In this document: positions 26,088 to 33,352 of the stretch, piece by piece
How positions within the stretch are numbered: position 1 is the first letter of the stretch
How the letters are laid out: the number at the start of each line of letters is the position of its first letter
NCBI RefSeq assembly: GCF_005281835.1
Contig: NZ_RZIS01000008.1
Location: 98,720 to 162,719, forward strand
DNA: 64,000 bases
Direction: 5' to 3'
Source of the DNA: Vibrio profundi
GTDB lineage: Bacteria > Pseudomonadota > Gammaproteobacteria > Enterobacterales > Vibrionaceae
Program-made: the position numbers and the translations under genes
Notes under the pieces: generated by a model
The model's database searches: none
What the model saw: only the letters and a program-made list of their open reading frames with translations
What the model was told of the DNA's origin: nothing

Positions 26088-26729
26088 TTAGATGCCGTAC
26101 TCAGCGCGGTAGGCTTTTACTGCTTCTAGGTGCGCTGCATCTGTGCCTTTCTCTTCTAGGAAAGTCACCAGATCAGTTAGGCTAACGATTGAAATAATTG
26201 CACAGCCAAAGTCACGTTCAACTTCTTGAATCGCAGACAACTCACCCTTGCCTTTCTCTTGGCGGTCAATCGCGACTAATACGCCCGCTAAGTCTGCACC
26301 GTTCGCTTGGATGATTTCCATCGATTCACGAATTGCAGTACCTGCTGTGATTACGTCGTCCACCAGCATGATACGACCTTCTAGGGCACTACCGACTAGG
26401 TTGCCACCTTCACCGTGATTTTTTGCTTCTTTGCGGTTAAAACAGTAAGGCGTGTCTACATCGTAGTGATCTGCCAGTGCAACCGCTGTTGTCGTTGCGA
26501 TCGGAATACCTTTGTATGCAGGGCCAAACAACACATCAAACTCGATACCAGAATCTGCTAATGCTGCTGCGTAGAAACGCCCCAAGCGCGCTAGGTCACG
26601 GCCTGTGTTAAACAATCCAGCATTGAAGAAGTAAGGGCTCTTACGGCCAGACTTTAAAGTAAACTCACCAAACTTAAGTACTTCTTTCTCTAGTGCAAAT
26701 TCAATAAATTCACGTTGATATGCTTTCAT
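26088..26729 (-). CDS. pyrE: Orotate phosphoribosyltransferase
   Basis: Pyrimidine synthesis: orotate plus PRPP gives OMP. 213 residues from the ATG at 26729. A first ATG at 26735 directly abuts the AGAGG ribosome site, while 26729 has six-base spacing and gives the family N-terminus MKAYQREFIEF. The PRPP-binding loop is LVDDVITAGTA. Downstream of rph on the same strand, with an attenuator between. Confidence 0.96.
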   Translation of the reverse strand: MKAYQREFIEFALEKEVLKFGEFTLKSGRKSPYFFNAGLFNTGRDLARLGRFYAAALADSGIEFDVLFGPAYKGIPIATTTAVALADHYDVDTPYCFNRKEAKNHGEGGNLVGSALEGRIMLVDDVITAGTAIRESMEIIQANGADLAGVLVAIDRQEKGKGELSAIQEVERDFGCAIISIVSLTDLVTFLEEKGTDAAHLEAVKAYRAEYGI

Positions 26730-26798
26730 GCTCATCCTCTATGTTTACTCAATAAAACTTAACTTACGCTCTGCACTCCCCTTTCGGGTTTTACAGAC

Positions 26799-26828
26799 AA
26801 AAAAATAGCCCCCAATTTGGGAGCTATT
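26799..26828 (-). terminator. pyrE attenuator (intrinsic terminator between rph and pyrE)
   Basis: On the minus-strand RNA AAUAGCUCCC, a five-base loop and GGGGGCUAUU (one U-G pair) form a 10-bp stem followed by a U-run. It begins 8 bases after the rph stop, so a ribosome ending rph would cover the stem. This is the layout of the E. coli rph-pyrE attenuator, where low UTP lets ribosomes keep up with polymerase and prevents termination (known mechanism; conservation here is inferred). Confidence 0.88.
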
Positions 26829-26836
26829 AAAAATGA

Positions 26837-27553
26837 CTAGTCGGCCAACGCTGTTTTCTGCGCTTCAACAATATCGGCAATGCCCTTATTCGCCAGGGCC
26901 AATAGCTGCATTAGCTCATCATGGCTGAACGGTTCGCCCTCTGCGGTACCTTGAATCTCAATCATCTTACCGCCTTCCGTCATAACAACGTTCATATCGG
27001 TATCAGCATTTGAATCTTCAACATACTCTAAATCACATAGTGCTTCATCACCCACGATACCAACAGATACCGCTGCTACATGACCTTTCATTGGATTCTT
27101 CTTCAGCTTACCGTTATCCAGTAAATGCTGAATCGCATCTGCCATTGCAACGCTTGCACCAGAAATCGCTGCAGTACGAGTACCGCCATCAGCTTGAATC
27201 ACGTCACAATCGACAGTGATCATCACTTCACCCAGCACTTTTAGGTCTACTACTGCACGTAGGCTACGCGCAATCAAGCGTTGGATTTCCATCGTACGAC
27301 CGCCTTGCTTACCGCTCGCGGCTTCGCGACGGTTACGGGTATGAGTTGCACGTGGCAGCATTCCGTATTCAGCTGTCACCCAACCTTTGCCTTGGCCTCG
27401 TAACCAACGTGGCACGTTTTCTTCTACAGACGCATTACATAAAACTTTGGTGTTACCAAATTCCACTAATACTGAACCTTCAGCATAAGCAGTGTAATTA
27501 CGAGTAATTTTGATTGGACGTACTTGATCTACAGCGCGGTCATTGGGACGCAT
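26837..27553 (-). CDS. rph: Ribonuclease PH
   Basis: 3'-to-5' phosphorolytic exoribonuclease that trims tRNA 3' ends. 238 residues, the usual length, with the opening MRPNDRAVDQVRPI, the phosphate/RNA-binding RGQGKGWVTAEYGMLPRAT, and the CDVIQADGGTRTAAISGA core. Intact, unlike the frameshifted rph of E. coli K-12. Its translation to the stop next to the attenuator probably controls pyrE. Confidence 0.96.
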   Translation of the reverse strand: MRPNDRAVDQVRPIKITRNYTAYAEGSVLVEFGNTKVLCNASVEENVPRWLRGQGKGWVTAEYGMLPRATHTRNRREAASGKQGGRTMEIQRLIARSLRAVVDLKVLGEVMITVDCDVIQADGGTRTAAISGASVAMADAIQHLLDNGKLKKNPMKGHVAAVSVGIVGDEALCDLEYVEDSNADTDMNVVMTEGGKMIEIQGTAEGEPFSHDELMQLLALANKGIADIVEAQKTALAD

Positions 27554-27758
27554 GGCATCTACCTTAATTATCTATCCAACGGAAAAGTAACCTAATGGAA
27601 GGGGGTGAGACGGATTTTATTGGGGCGAGATTATATAGGAAGTGGTCGCGTAAAGCTATGGGGGAAGCCGTCACTTAGTCCCCCGCTCACTCCGAGTTTG
27701 AAACTATGCTACTATTGCCGCGCGTTATTTTCAGAATGATTAAAGACAGGAAAATTCG

Positions 27759-28625
27759 ATGATTTATAGTATGACGGCGTACGCTCGCAAAGAAGTAAAA
27801 GGCGATTGGGGTACCGCGGTATGGGAAATCCGTAGTGTAAACCAACGCTACCTAGAAACTTACTTTCGTATGCCAGAACAGTTCCGTGGTTTAGAGCCAA
27901 TTCTACGTGAGCGTTTTCGTAAGCGCCTGGCTCGCGGCAAGGTTGAATGTAACCTGCGCTTTGAAGCAAACCCAGCGGCGAAAGGTGAACTAAGCATCAA
28001 CGAAGGTTTAGCTCAGCAGGTGATCAACGCCGCGAATCAAGTAATGACCATGACTGGCGAAGAAAGCCGCTTGAACCCGTTCCAAGTAATGAACTGGCCA
28101 GGTGTGATGGAAACACCAGAGCAAGACATGGATGCCATCAACAAAGATCTACTCAACGCATTTAACGATGCCATTGGTGAGTTCATTGATGCTCGTGCTC
28201 GTGAAGGCGAGAACATGAAAGCCTTGATTGTTCAGCGCTTGGAAGCGATCACAGAAGAAGTGGTAAAAGTTCGTGTACGTATGCCGGAGATCCTAGAATG
28301 GCAACGTGAGCGTCTACTAAACAAATTTGAAGAAGCAAAGATTGAGCTTGAAGGTTCGCGTGTTGAGCAAGAACTTATCCTACTTGCGCAGAAATCTGAC
28401 GTAGCTGAAGAGCTAGATCGTCTCGACTCTCACGTAAAAGAAGCAAATGCCGTATTGAAGAAAGGCGGCGCATGTGGCCGTAAGCTAGACTTCATGATGC
28501 AAGAGTTCAACCGTGAGTCAAACACACTCGCGTCAAAATCTATCAGCACAGACATCACAGCGTCTGGTGTTGAGTTAAAAGTACTTATCGAGCAAATGCG
28601 TGAGCAAATTCAAAACATTGAATAG
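27759..28625 (+). CDS. yicC: YicC family endoribonuclease/RNase adaptor
   Basis: 288 residues, opening MIYSMTAYARKE and ending with the DUF1732 region KSISTDITASGVELKVLIEQMREQ(I)QN. YicC-type proteins are RNA-binding endoribonucleases or adaptors linked to sRNA decay. Divergent from rph as in E. coli. A ribosome site AGGA precedes the ATG. A terminator follows 27 bases after the stop. Confidence 0.93.
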   Translation: MIYSMTAYARKEVKGDWGTAVWEIRSVNQRYLETYFRMPEQFRGLEPILRERFRKRLARGKVECNLRFEANPAAKGELSINEGLAQQVINAANQVMTMTGEESRLNPFQVMNWPGVMETPEQDMDAINKDLLNAFNDAIGEFIDARAREGENMKALIVQRLEAITEEVVKVRVRMPEILEWQRERLLNKFEEAKIELEGSRVEQELILLAQKSDVAEELDRLDSHVKEANAVLKKGGACGRKLDFMMQEFNRESNTLASKSISTDITASGVELKVLIEQMREQIQNIE

Positions 28626-28652
28626 TATCTAAGTCACTTTGTCTAAATAACG

Positions 28653-28679
28653 AAAGCCTCAATTTTAGGGGCTTTTTAT
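28653..28679 (+). terminator. Terminator after yicC
   Basis: AAAGCCTC and GGGGCTTT flank a seven-base AT loop and are followed by TTTTATT on the plus strand. The gap from here to 28820 holds no recognised feature. Confidence 0.75.
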
Positions 28680-28819
28680 TGGTTTTAACGAGCCTGTTTA
28701 TTCCAAAATTCAGATAAAAATGAAGGTGGTTAGGGAATCCCAATAGCCAACTTTAAGCGATATTAGTCATTGTGTACGAGGGGAGGGGAAAGCCTGTAGG
28801 TGTAAACGATACTGAGCTG

Positions 28820-29029
28820 TTACGCAAAAATGCTAAAACTACCCAACATGCTGTCATGTTGATCTGTAATGCTGCCTGTAGACGTCGCTTCACAATACGA
28901 AAATTTCACATTAACGCCATCAACATTTCCATTCACTAACACATGGCGCCTCAAAACATCACTATTAAGCTGATGAATTATACAATCCCATGCGAGGTTA
29001 TCTTTAAATAGATTAAAGGTAATCTTCAT
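28820..29029 (-). CDS. Small protein of unknown function, 69 aa
   Basis: 69 residues, beginning MKITFNLFKDNLAWDCIIHQ, with two cysteines and no membrane segment; no family recognised. The start has a good ribosome site (AGTAGGGAAAAT before ATG) that overlaps the stop of a 24-codon ORF just upstream, so the two may form a bicistronic unit. The surrounding non-coding DNA is AT-rich and lies between yicC and a cold-shock gene. It is real if conserved in other vibrios. Confidence 0.5.
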   Translation of the reverse strand: MKITFNLFKDNLAWDCIIHQLNSDVLRRHVLVNGNVDGVNVKFSYCEATSTGSITDQHDSMLGSFSIFA

Positions 29030-29036
29030 ATTTTCC

Positions 29037-29111
29037 CTACTTCTTATTAATTATTTGTTTTTGTCTTTTTTGCTGAAACCAAAAAAGTTTACGACCAATA
29101 GAACGAGACAT
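29037..29111 (-). CDS. Possible 24-residue basic small protein
   Basis: Read by eye: ATG at 29111, stop TAG at 29037, peptide opening MSRSIGRKLFWFQQKRQK. It is very basic with a short aromatic core. AAGGA lies five bases before the ATG. Its TAG sits seven bases ahead of the ATG of the 69-residue ORF and inside that gene's ribosome site, so it could be a separate microprotein or a leader peptide coupling translation. No homology can be claimed. Confidence 0.42.
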   Translation of the reverse strand: MSRSIGRKLFWFQQKRQKQIINKK

Positions 29112-29305
29112 AATATTCCTTATTTATTTTCGCTAGATATAACGAATCCGTAGTATATTTAAAATACCACTAGTGATATGCATTAATAATTTTATTTATA
29201 AAACGAAGTAAATAAGAAACGTAACGACAAATACAATAAGTATGAGGGGGAATGTTGGATATTTTCGCGAGGTGTTATAAATATAAATTTAGATATGGGT
29301 AAAGT

Positions 29306-29334
29306 GACGCAAGCAGTCATCGACCACTTGCGTC
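29306..29334 (-). terminator. Inverted repeat downstream of cold-shock gene
   Basis: GACGCAAG and CTTGCGTC form an 8-bp stem with a 13-base loop, 10 bases after the cold-shock stop. Only a short T-stretch (ACTTTAC) follows on the minus strand. Likely terminator or mRNA 3' stabiliser. Confidence 0.5.
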
Positions 29335-29344
29335 TACTTAAATC

Positions 29345-29557
29345 TTATAGAGCTACAACGTTTGCAGCTTGAAGACCTTTTTGGCCTTGCTCTACTTCGA
29401 AAGACACTTGTTGGCCTTCTTTAAGAGTCTTGAAACCTTCAGAAGCGATTGCACGGAAGTGAACGAATACGTCAGCACCGCCGTTGTCTTGAGTTAGGAA
29501 ACCAAAACCTTTCTCTTCGTTAAACCATTTTACTACGCCGTTTGTTTTATTAGACAT
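29345..29557 (-). CDS. Cold-shock domain protein (CspA family)
   Basis: 70 residues, single-stranded nucleic-acid-binding RNA chaperone. RNP1 is seen as KGFGF (16-20) and RNP2 as VFVHF (30-34). The start is the ATG at 29557 with AGGGA seven bases upstream; an upstream in-frame start would add 12 residues not found in the family. It has a long untranslated leader with hairpins, as in cold-induced csp genes. Which Vibrio csp paralogue it is cannot be stated. Confidence 0.94.
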   Translation of the reverse strand: MSNKTNGVVKWFNEEKGFGFLTQDNGGADVFVHFRAIASEGFKTLKEGQQVSFEVEQGQKGLQAANVVAL

Positions 29558-29740
29558 GTTGTGTCCCTTATATAAAATAAAAATTAATCGCAAGAATAAT
29601 GCGATGCGCTGAGAGCTTGAATTATTTAATGTATCTATGAAGCTAAGGGAAACACTGAGGACAACAACAATAACGAAGGAATTCTGAGGGCTTTACTTTT
29701 ACAACTGGATGTTTCATTTAATAACTCTGAACAACAGAGC
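29558..29740 (-). promoter_or_regulatory. Probable long 5' leader of cold-shock gene
   Basis: This stretch has no ORF. It contains a hairpin ATCGCA/TGCGAT (29587-29605) about 30 bases before the start codon and another CTCTG/CAGAG (29725-29739). Cold-shock genes commonly carry 100-160-base leaders that refold in the cold. No convincing -35/-10 pair was found, so the leader's 5' end is uncertain. Confidence 0.4.
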
Positions 29741-29771
29741 GACGCCATTATTGTTTGATTCTGGTACTTTG

Positions 29772-29810
29772 TAAAGGTTTATTTTAGGTTGATAATAAAA
29801 TAAACCTTTA
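29772..29810. repeat. 15-bp perfect inverted repeat between psiE and cold-shock gene
   Basis: TAAAGGTTTATTTTA and its exact complement flank a nine-base loop. It lies downstream of psiE and upstream of the cold-shock leader. There is no U-run after it on the minus strand, so it may be a Rho-type or stabilising 3' structure of psiE, or a DNA site for a dimeric regulator. Nothing else was seen in this 359-base gap apart from the leader. Confidence 0.6.
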
Positions 29811-29916
29811 GCTCTCCATTCTTAGAAAGAATAAAAACCACCTAGAAATAGGAAACCACCCTATTTTTTAACGAGACAATCAGTCTGTCTTTTCGAATAC
29901 ACAAGCTGAGACTTTA

Positions 29917-30342
29917 CTACTCATCTGGCTGATTGGTTTTGCGATCGACATAAGGCCAGTAATGGTGCCCCACTCGGATCAACAAGGTCGCCGCCGCTAA
30001 AATAAATGCTGCGACAGATAGCCATACCACCAACACCGCATCCAACTCTTTCATACCTAAGGTGATATAACGGGCGATCGCCATCATTGCAATATAGATG
30101 GGGTATCGAACCGGGATTTTACCATTGACCACAAACTGCTGAACCATGGCTAACACTTCGAGATAAATAAACATCAACAGAATGTCGGTCAACTGAACGC
30201 GTCTTTCTGAAAAGACATGCATGAATTCTTCGACCATCGCGAACAAGGTTGCCAGCGTGATAGCCACCAAGAGCACAGCTTCAAGGGAGTAAAATATTTT
30301 TAAGAATGGCTTACTAAAAGCCTTAGGTAGATGAGAAGGCAT
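29917..30342 (-). CDS. psiE: Phosphate-starvation-inducible protein PsiE family
   Basis: 141 residues with four hydrophobic helices (about 20-36, 52-72, 78-95, 104-124) and the conserved YLEVLAMVQQFVVNGKIPVRYPIYIAMMAIARY core of the PsiE family, an inner-membrane protein of unknown biochemical role. Same strand as the downstream cold-shock gene. No Pho box was identified. Confidence 0.85.
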   Translation of the reverse strand: MPSHLPKAFSKPFLKIFYSLEAVLLVAITLATLFAMVEEFMHVFSERRVQLTDILLMFIYLEVLAMVQQFVVNGKIPVRYPIYIAMMAIARYITLGMKELDAVLVVWLSVAAFILAAATLLIRVGHHYWPYVDRKTNQPDE

Positions 30343-30403
30343 GGTCTCTATTCAACAATTACGAATCGAAAAAATAGTGTATCGAGATATTAACTGAACA
30401 CAA

Positions 30404-30437
30404 TAAAAAATGGCTCAACCTGTTAGGCGAGCCATTT
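30404..30437 (-). terminator. Terminator of NCS2 permease gene
   Basis: AAATGGCTC and GAGCCATTT form a 9-bp stem with a 12-base loop; on the minus strand it is followed by TTTTTATTG. It lies 43 bases after the permease stop. Confidence 0.85.
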
Positions 30438-30480
30438 ATCTAGTGTCATTGATGCGTTGATTTACGCATCCAAGTCAAAC

Positions 30481-31851
30481 TTATAACAACAGTAAGTACG
30501 CCAAGAACACGACTGATAGCGCGTAGATAAGCGGGTGTACTTGCTTGCCTTTGCCCGCAACCACCATAGTGAATGCGTAGCTAATAAAGCCCATTGCCAT
30601 GCCGTTCGCAGGTGAAAAACTCAGAACGGTAAACATAATGGTAAAGAACGCCGCGATACGAGACTCTTTCTTTTCCCAATTAATTTGCCCCAATCGTCCA
30701 ATCATATAAATACCAACCACTACCATCGCCGGCGCCACCATTGCAGCTGAGAAGATAGAGAAAATTGGGTAGAGGAAAAGGGATACTAGGAATAAGCCAG
30801 CCACCATCACAGCTGCTAAACCAGTTTTCGCACCTTGTGAAGACGCAATACCCGATTCAGAGAATGCGGTAATAGAAGTGGTGCCAAGAACAGAACCAAT
30901 CACTGTTCCGCCTGCATCAGCAACGAGCGCTGACTTCGCATTTGGTACCTTGCCGTCTTTATCGATAATACCTGCGTCACGGCCAACCCCAACAATGGTG
31001 CTCAAGCCATCAAAGAAATCGACGATTAAGAAGATCATGACGATAAACAGCAGATCAAACATCTTCTCTGGTGTGAACGCCGAAAAATCAAAAATAGCGC
31101 CAAAGCTGCCAGCCATGCTCGGTGGCATCGCGACAAGTTGATCAGGAATAGGCGCATTCGATGTGCCCATGAACATATCCGCAGCTATGGTCAATACAAT
31201 CGCAGAGATGAACGAGATAAACGTCGCCAGTTTAATATCTCGAACCATACAGCCAAGAGCAATAAAGATGCTCACGTAAGCGATGATCACTTGTGGTTCT
31301 GAAATATCACCAAGGCCCACCAATACAAATGGGTTAGAGACAATAATGCCCGCGTTCTTCAGACCAAGGAAAGCGATAAACAAGCCAAGAGAAACGGTGA
31401 TCGCTAATTTTAAGTCTTCGGGGATCGATTCAATCATCGACTTACGAATATTAGTCAATGAGAAGGCAAGATACAGAATACCCGATAAGAAAATACCGAA
31501 TAAAGCTTCATTCCACAGTACCGCTACCGAACCACTTAATAGCATGCCTTTGAAGAAGCCATTCATGCTCATGCCCGGTGCCAGCATCACTGGGTAGTTA
31601 CCCCAAATGCCCATAATTAGGGTTGCGATTGCGGCAGATAACGCCGTCGCAGTAAATACCGCGCCTTTATCCATTCCTGGAATGCCGCCCAAAATTGCAG
31701 GGTTAACAGCTAGGATGTAGCTCATCGCTAAGAAAGTAATAAAACCCGCGTACAGTTCGGTACTGATTGTGGTTTTTCTTTCGGTAATATTAAACACAGA
31801 ATCAAGCGTTTTAGGGGCGCTCTGGGCTTTTAGGGCGGAATCGGTACTCAC
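30481..31851 (-). CDS. NCS2-family purine permease (guanine/hypoxanthine type)
   Basis: 456 residues, about 12-14 hydrophobic helices, AzgA/GhxP/AdeP branch of the nucleobase:cation symporters. Family segments: NPAILGG, ANAPGM-like LAPGMSMNGFF, DFFDGLSTIVGVG and GTTSITAFSESGIA. It imports purine bases at the inner membrane. The start is GTG with AAAGG seven bases upstream. A guanine-type riboswitch in the leader and PurR-like boxes at the promoter indicate guanine or hypoxanthine as substrate (inference from regulation). Confidence 0.92.
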   Translation of the reverse strand: MSTDSALKAQSAPKTLDSVFNITERKTTISTELYAGFITFLAMSYILAVNPAILGGIPGMDKGAVFTATALSAAIATLIMGIWGNYPVMLAPGMSMNGFFKGMLLSGSVAVLWNEALFGIFLSGILYLAFSLTNIRKSMIESIPEDLKLAITVSLGLFIAFLGLKNAGIIVSNPFVLVGLGDISEPQVIIAYVSIFIALGCMVRDIKLATFISFISAIVLTIAADMFMGTSNAPIPDQLVAMPPSMAGSFGAIFDFSAFTPEKMFDLLFIVMIFLIVDFFDGLSTIVGVGRDAGIIDKDGKVPNAKSALVADAGGTVIGSVLGTTSITAFSESGIASSQGAKTGLAAVMVAGLFLVSLFLYPIFSIFSAAMVAPAMVVVGIYMIGRLGQINWEKKESRIAAFFTIMFTVLSFSPANGMAMGFISYAFTMVVAGKGKQVHPLIYALSVVFLAYLLLL

Positions 31852-31926
31852 AACAAAACCTTTGCAATAGAATAAGAAATTGAAGATTCAAATGCTGTGA
31901 GAAAAGAGGGTTCTCTACACTAAAAA

Positions 31927-31989
31927 CTGTAGTCACCAAGATAGGCTTGGTAGTAGAAACATCTAATCCATTTCATTAGATATATACAG
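31927..31989 (-). ncRNA. Purine riboswitch aptamer, guanine type (C74)
   Basis: On the minus strand: P1 CTGTA/TACAG; P2 TCTAAT/ATTAGA capped by L2 GAAATGG; the J2/3 core TGTTTCTAC; P3 ACCAAG/CTTGGT with CC in its loop to pair the GG of L2; and the J3/1 segment GACTAC. The specificity base equivalent to position 74 (31932) is C, which pairs with guanine, whereas adenine sensors have U. The 3' strand of P1 can instead pair with TGTAG just downstream, a plausible switching helix. It lies 75 bases ahead of the purine permease. Confidence 0.9.
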
Positions 31990-31990
31990 C

Positions 31991-32006
31991 ATTTAATCGT
32001 TTGCGC
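31991..32006. promoter_or_regulatory. PurR-like operator overlapping transcription start
   Basis: Minus-strand GCGCAAACGATTAAAT matches most of the PurR consensus (core GCAAACG-TT). It overlaps the predicted start of the permease transcript, a repressing position. Confidence 0.6.
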
Positions 32007-32008
32007 GA

Positions 32009-32036
32009 ATTGTAAGGTTTTAGATTAAAAACTCAA
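32009..32036 (-). promoter_or_regulatory. Predicted promoter of purine permease
   Basis: Minus-strand TTGAGT, 16 bases, TACAAT. Start expected near 32002, just before the riboswitch P1 helix. Confidence 0.6.
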
Positions 32037-32061
32037 CGTATTTCGTTCTAGATCACAAAAA

Positions 32062-32077
32062 AAGCAAACGTTTACTT
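32062..32077. promoter_or_regulatory. PurR operator upstream of purine permease
   Basis: AAGCAAACGTTTACTT fits the PurR palindrome (ANGCAANCGNTTNCNT) fully. It is 56 bases from the second box and about 60-75 upstream of the predicted permease start; it also lies 224 bases ahead of gmk. The remainder of this 449-base intergenic stretch (32078-32300) shows nothing else I can name. Confidence 0.8.
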
Positions 32078-32300
32078 CATGGCATATCGTGCTCCGAAAT
32101 CCTTACCTCTTATATAGAGTACAAATTCGCACGAACTCAGTTGTTCTCTCAAGACTAAATATGCTACTCTTCGCCTCCATTTTTCTGACCTAATTTCACT
32201 CAGAAGCCAGTCTTACTTGGTGAAGCTCTTAGAGTCAGTGCTATCTTTATAATGATGGTTTGCACCTTCATTCAATCCAACCAACAGTGGAAACATACAG

Positions 32301-32924
32301 ATGGGCAAAGGTACTCTTTACATCGTATCTGCACCTAGTGGCGCAGGTAAATCGAGCTTGATCTCAGCAATGCTGGAAACCAATCCTACCTACGCGATGA
32401 AGGTGTCTGTTTCGCACACCACTCGCGGTATGCGCCCAGGTGAAGAAAACGGTGTTCACTACCACTTCGTAGAAAAACATCACTTTGAAGACCTAATCAA
32501 GAAAAATGAATTTCTTGAGTATGCTGAAGTGTTTGGTAACTACTACGGCACATCACGCGTATGGATTGAAGAAAACCTAGAGCGAGGCATTGATGTCTTT
32601 CTAGATATTGATTGGCAAGGTGCTCGTCAAATCCGTGAACAAATGCCACTGGCAAAAAGCGTATTCATTCTTCCACCATCGAATGGTGAGTTAGAGCGTC
32701 GCTTAAACGTTCGCGGTCAAGATAGCGAAGAAGTTATTGCGAAACGCATGAGCGAAGCAAAATCTGAAATCTCCCACTACAACGAGTATGACTACGTGAT
32801 CGTCAACGATGATTTTGACGCAGCGTTAATGGACTTCAGAGCGATCATTCGTGCGGAGCGTTTAAAAGAAGATAAGCAAGCGGCTAAATACAGCGGCATG
32901 CTTACAGCACTATTGGCGGAGTAA
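32301..32924 (+). CDS. gmk: Guanylate kinase
   Basis: GMP + ATP to GDP + ADP. 207 residues with the P-loop SAPSGAGKSSL (9-19), the GMP-binding SHTTRGMRPGE and the DIDWQGARQIR segment. First of gmk-rpoZ-spoT-recG, an order known from enteric bacteria and vibrios and linking GDP supply with (p)ppGpp metabolism. Divergent from the guanine-regulated permease. Confidence 0.97.
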   Translation: MGKGTLYIVSAPSGAGKSSLISAMLETNPTYAMKVSVSHTTRGMRPGEENGVHYHFVEKHHFEDLIKKNEFLEYAEVFGNYYGTSRVWIEENLERGIDVFLDIDWQGARQIREQMPLAKSVFILPPSNGELERRLNVRGQDSEEVIAKRMSEAKSEISHYNEYDYVIVNDDFDAALMDFRAIIRAERLKEDKQAAKYSGMLTALLAE

Positions 32925-33040
32925 TCTAGATTCGCTAGATTTTCCTTAGAGATATGTATACGGTGATCTAGAAAGTCACTTATTAAACTTGTATACTTTC
33001 TCGTCATTTAAAATTTATTAGTTAACTATTTGGAGTCCTT

Positions 33041-33313
33041 ATGGCACGCGTAACTGTTCAAGACGCTGTTGAAAAAGTTGGCAACCGTTTCGACCTAGTT
33101 CTTATTGCGGCTCGCCGCGCTCGTCAAATGCAAACTGGCGGCAAAGATTCACTAGTGCCAGAAGAGAACGATAAGCCAACGGTTATCGCTCTTCGCGAAA
33201 TCGAAGAAGGTCTTATCACTAAAGACGTACTAGACGCACGTGAACGTCAAGAGCAGCAAGAGCAAGAAGCTGCAGAGCTAGCAGCAGTAAGCAGCATCGC
33301 TCACAACCGTTAA
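33041..33313 (+). CDS. rpoZ: RNA polymerase omega subunit
   Basis: 90 residues, MARVTVQDAVEKVGNRFDLV, identical in layout to enterobacterial omega, which helps assemble beta' and forms part of the ppGpp site 1. Ribosome site GGAG precedes the ATG. It is followed 39 bases later by spoT. Confidence 0.97.
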   Translation: MARVTVQDAVEKVGNRFDLVLIAARRARQMQTGGKDSLVPEENDKPTVIALREIEEGLITKDVLDARERQEQQEQEAAELAAVSSIAHNR

Positions 33314-33352
33314 TAACGTTATTCAAACTAATTAACCTTCCGGGCCTTTAAT

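Noticed and set aside
27712..27969. Minus-strand ORF of 85 codons over the yicC start
   Set aside because: It is antisense to conserved yicC coding sequence and looks like a shadow frame.
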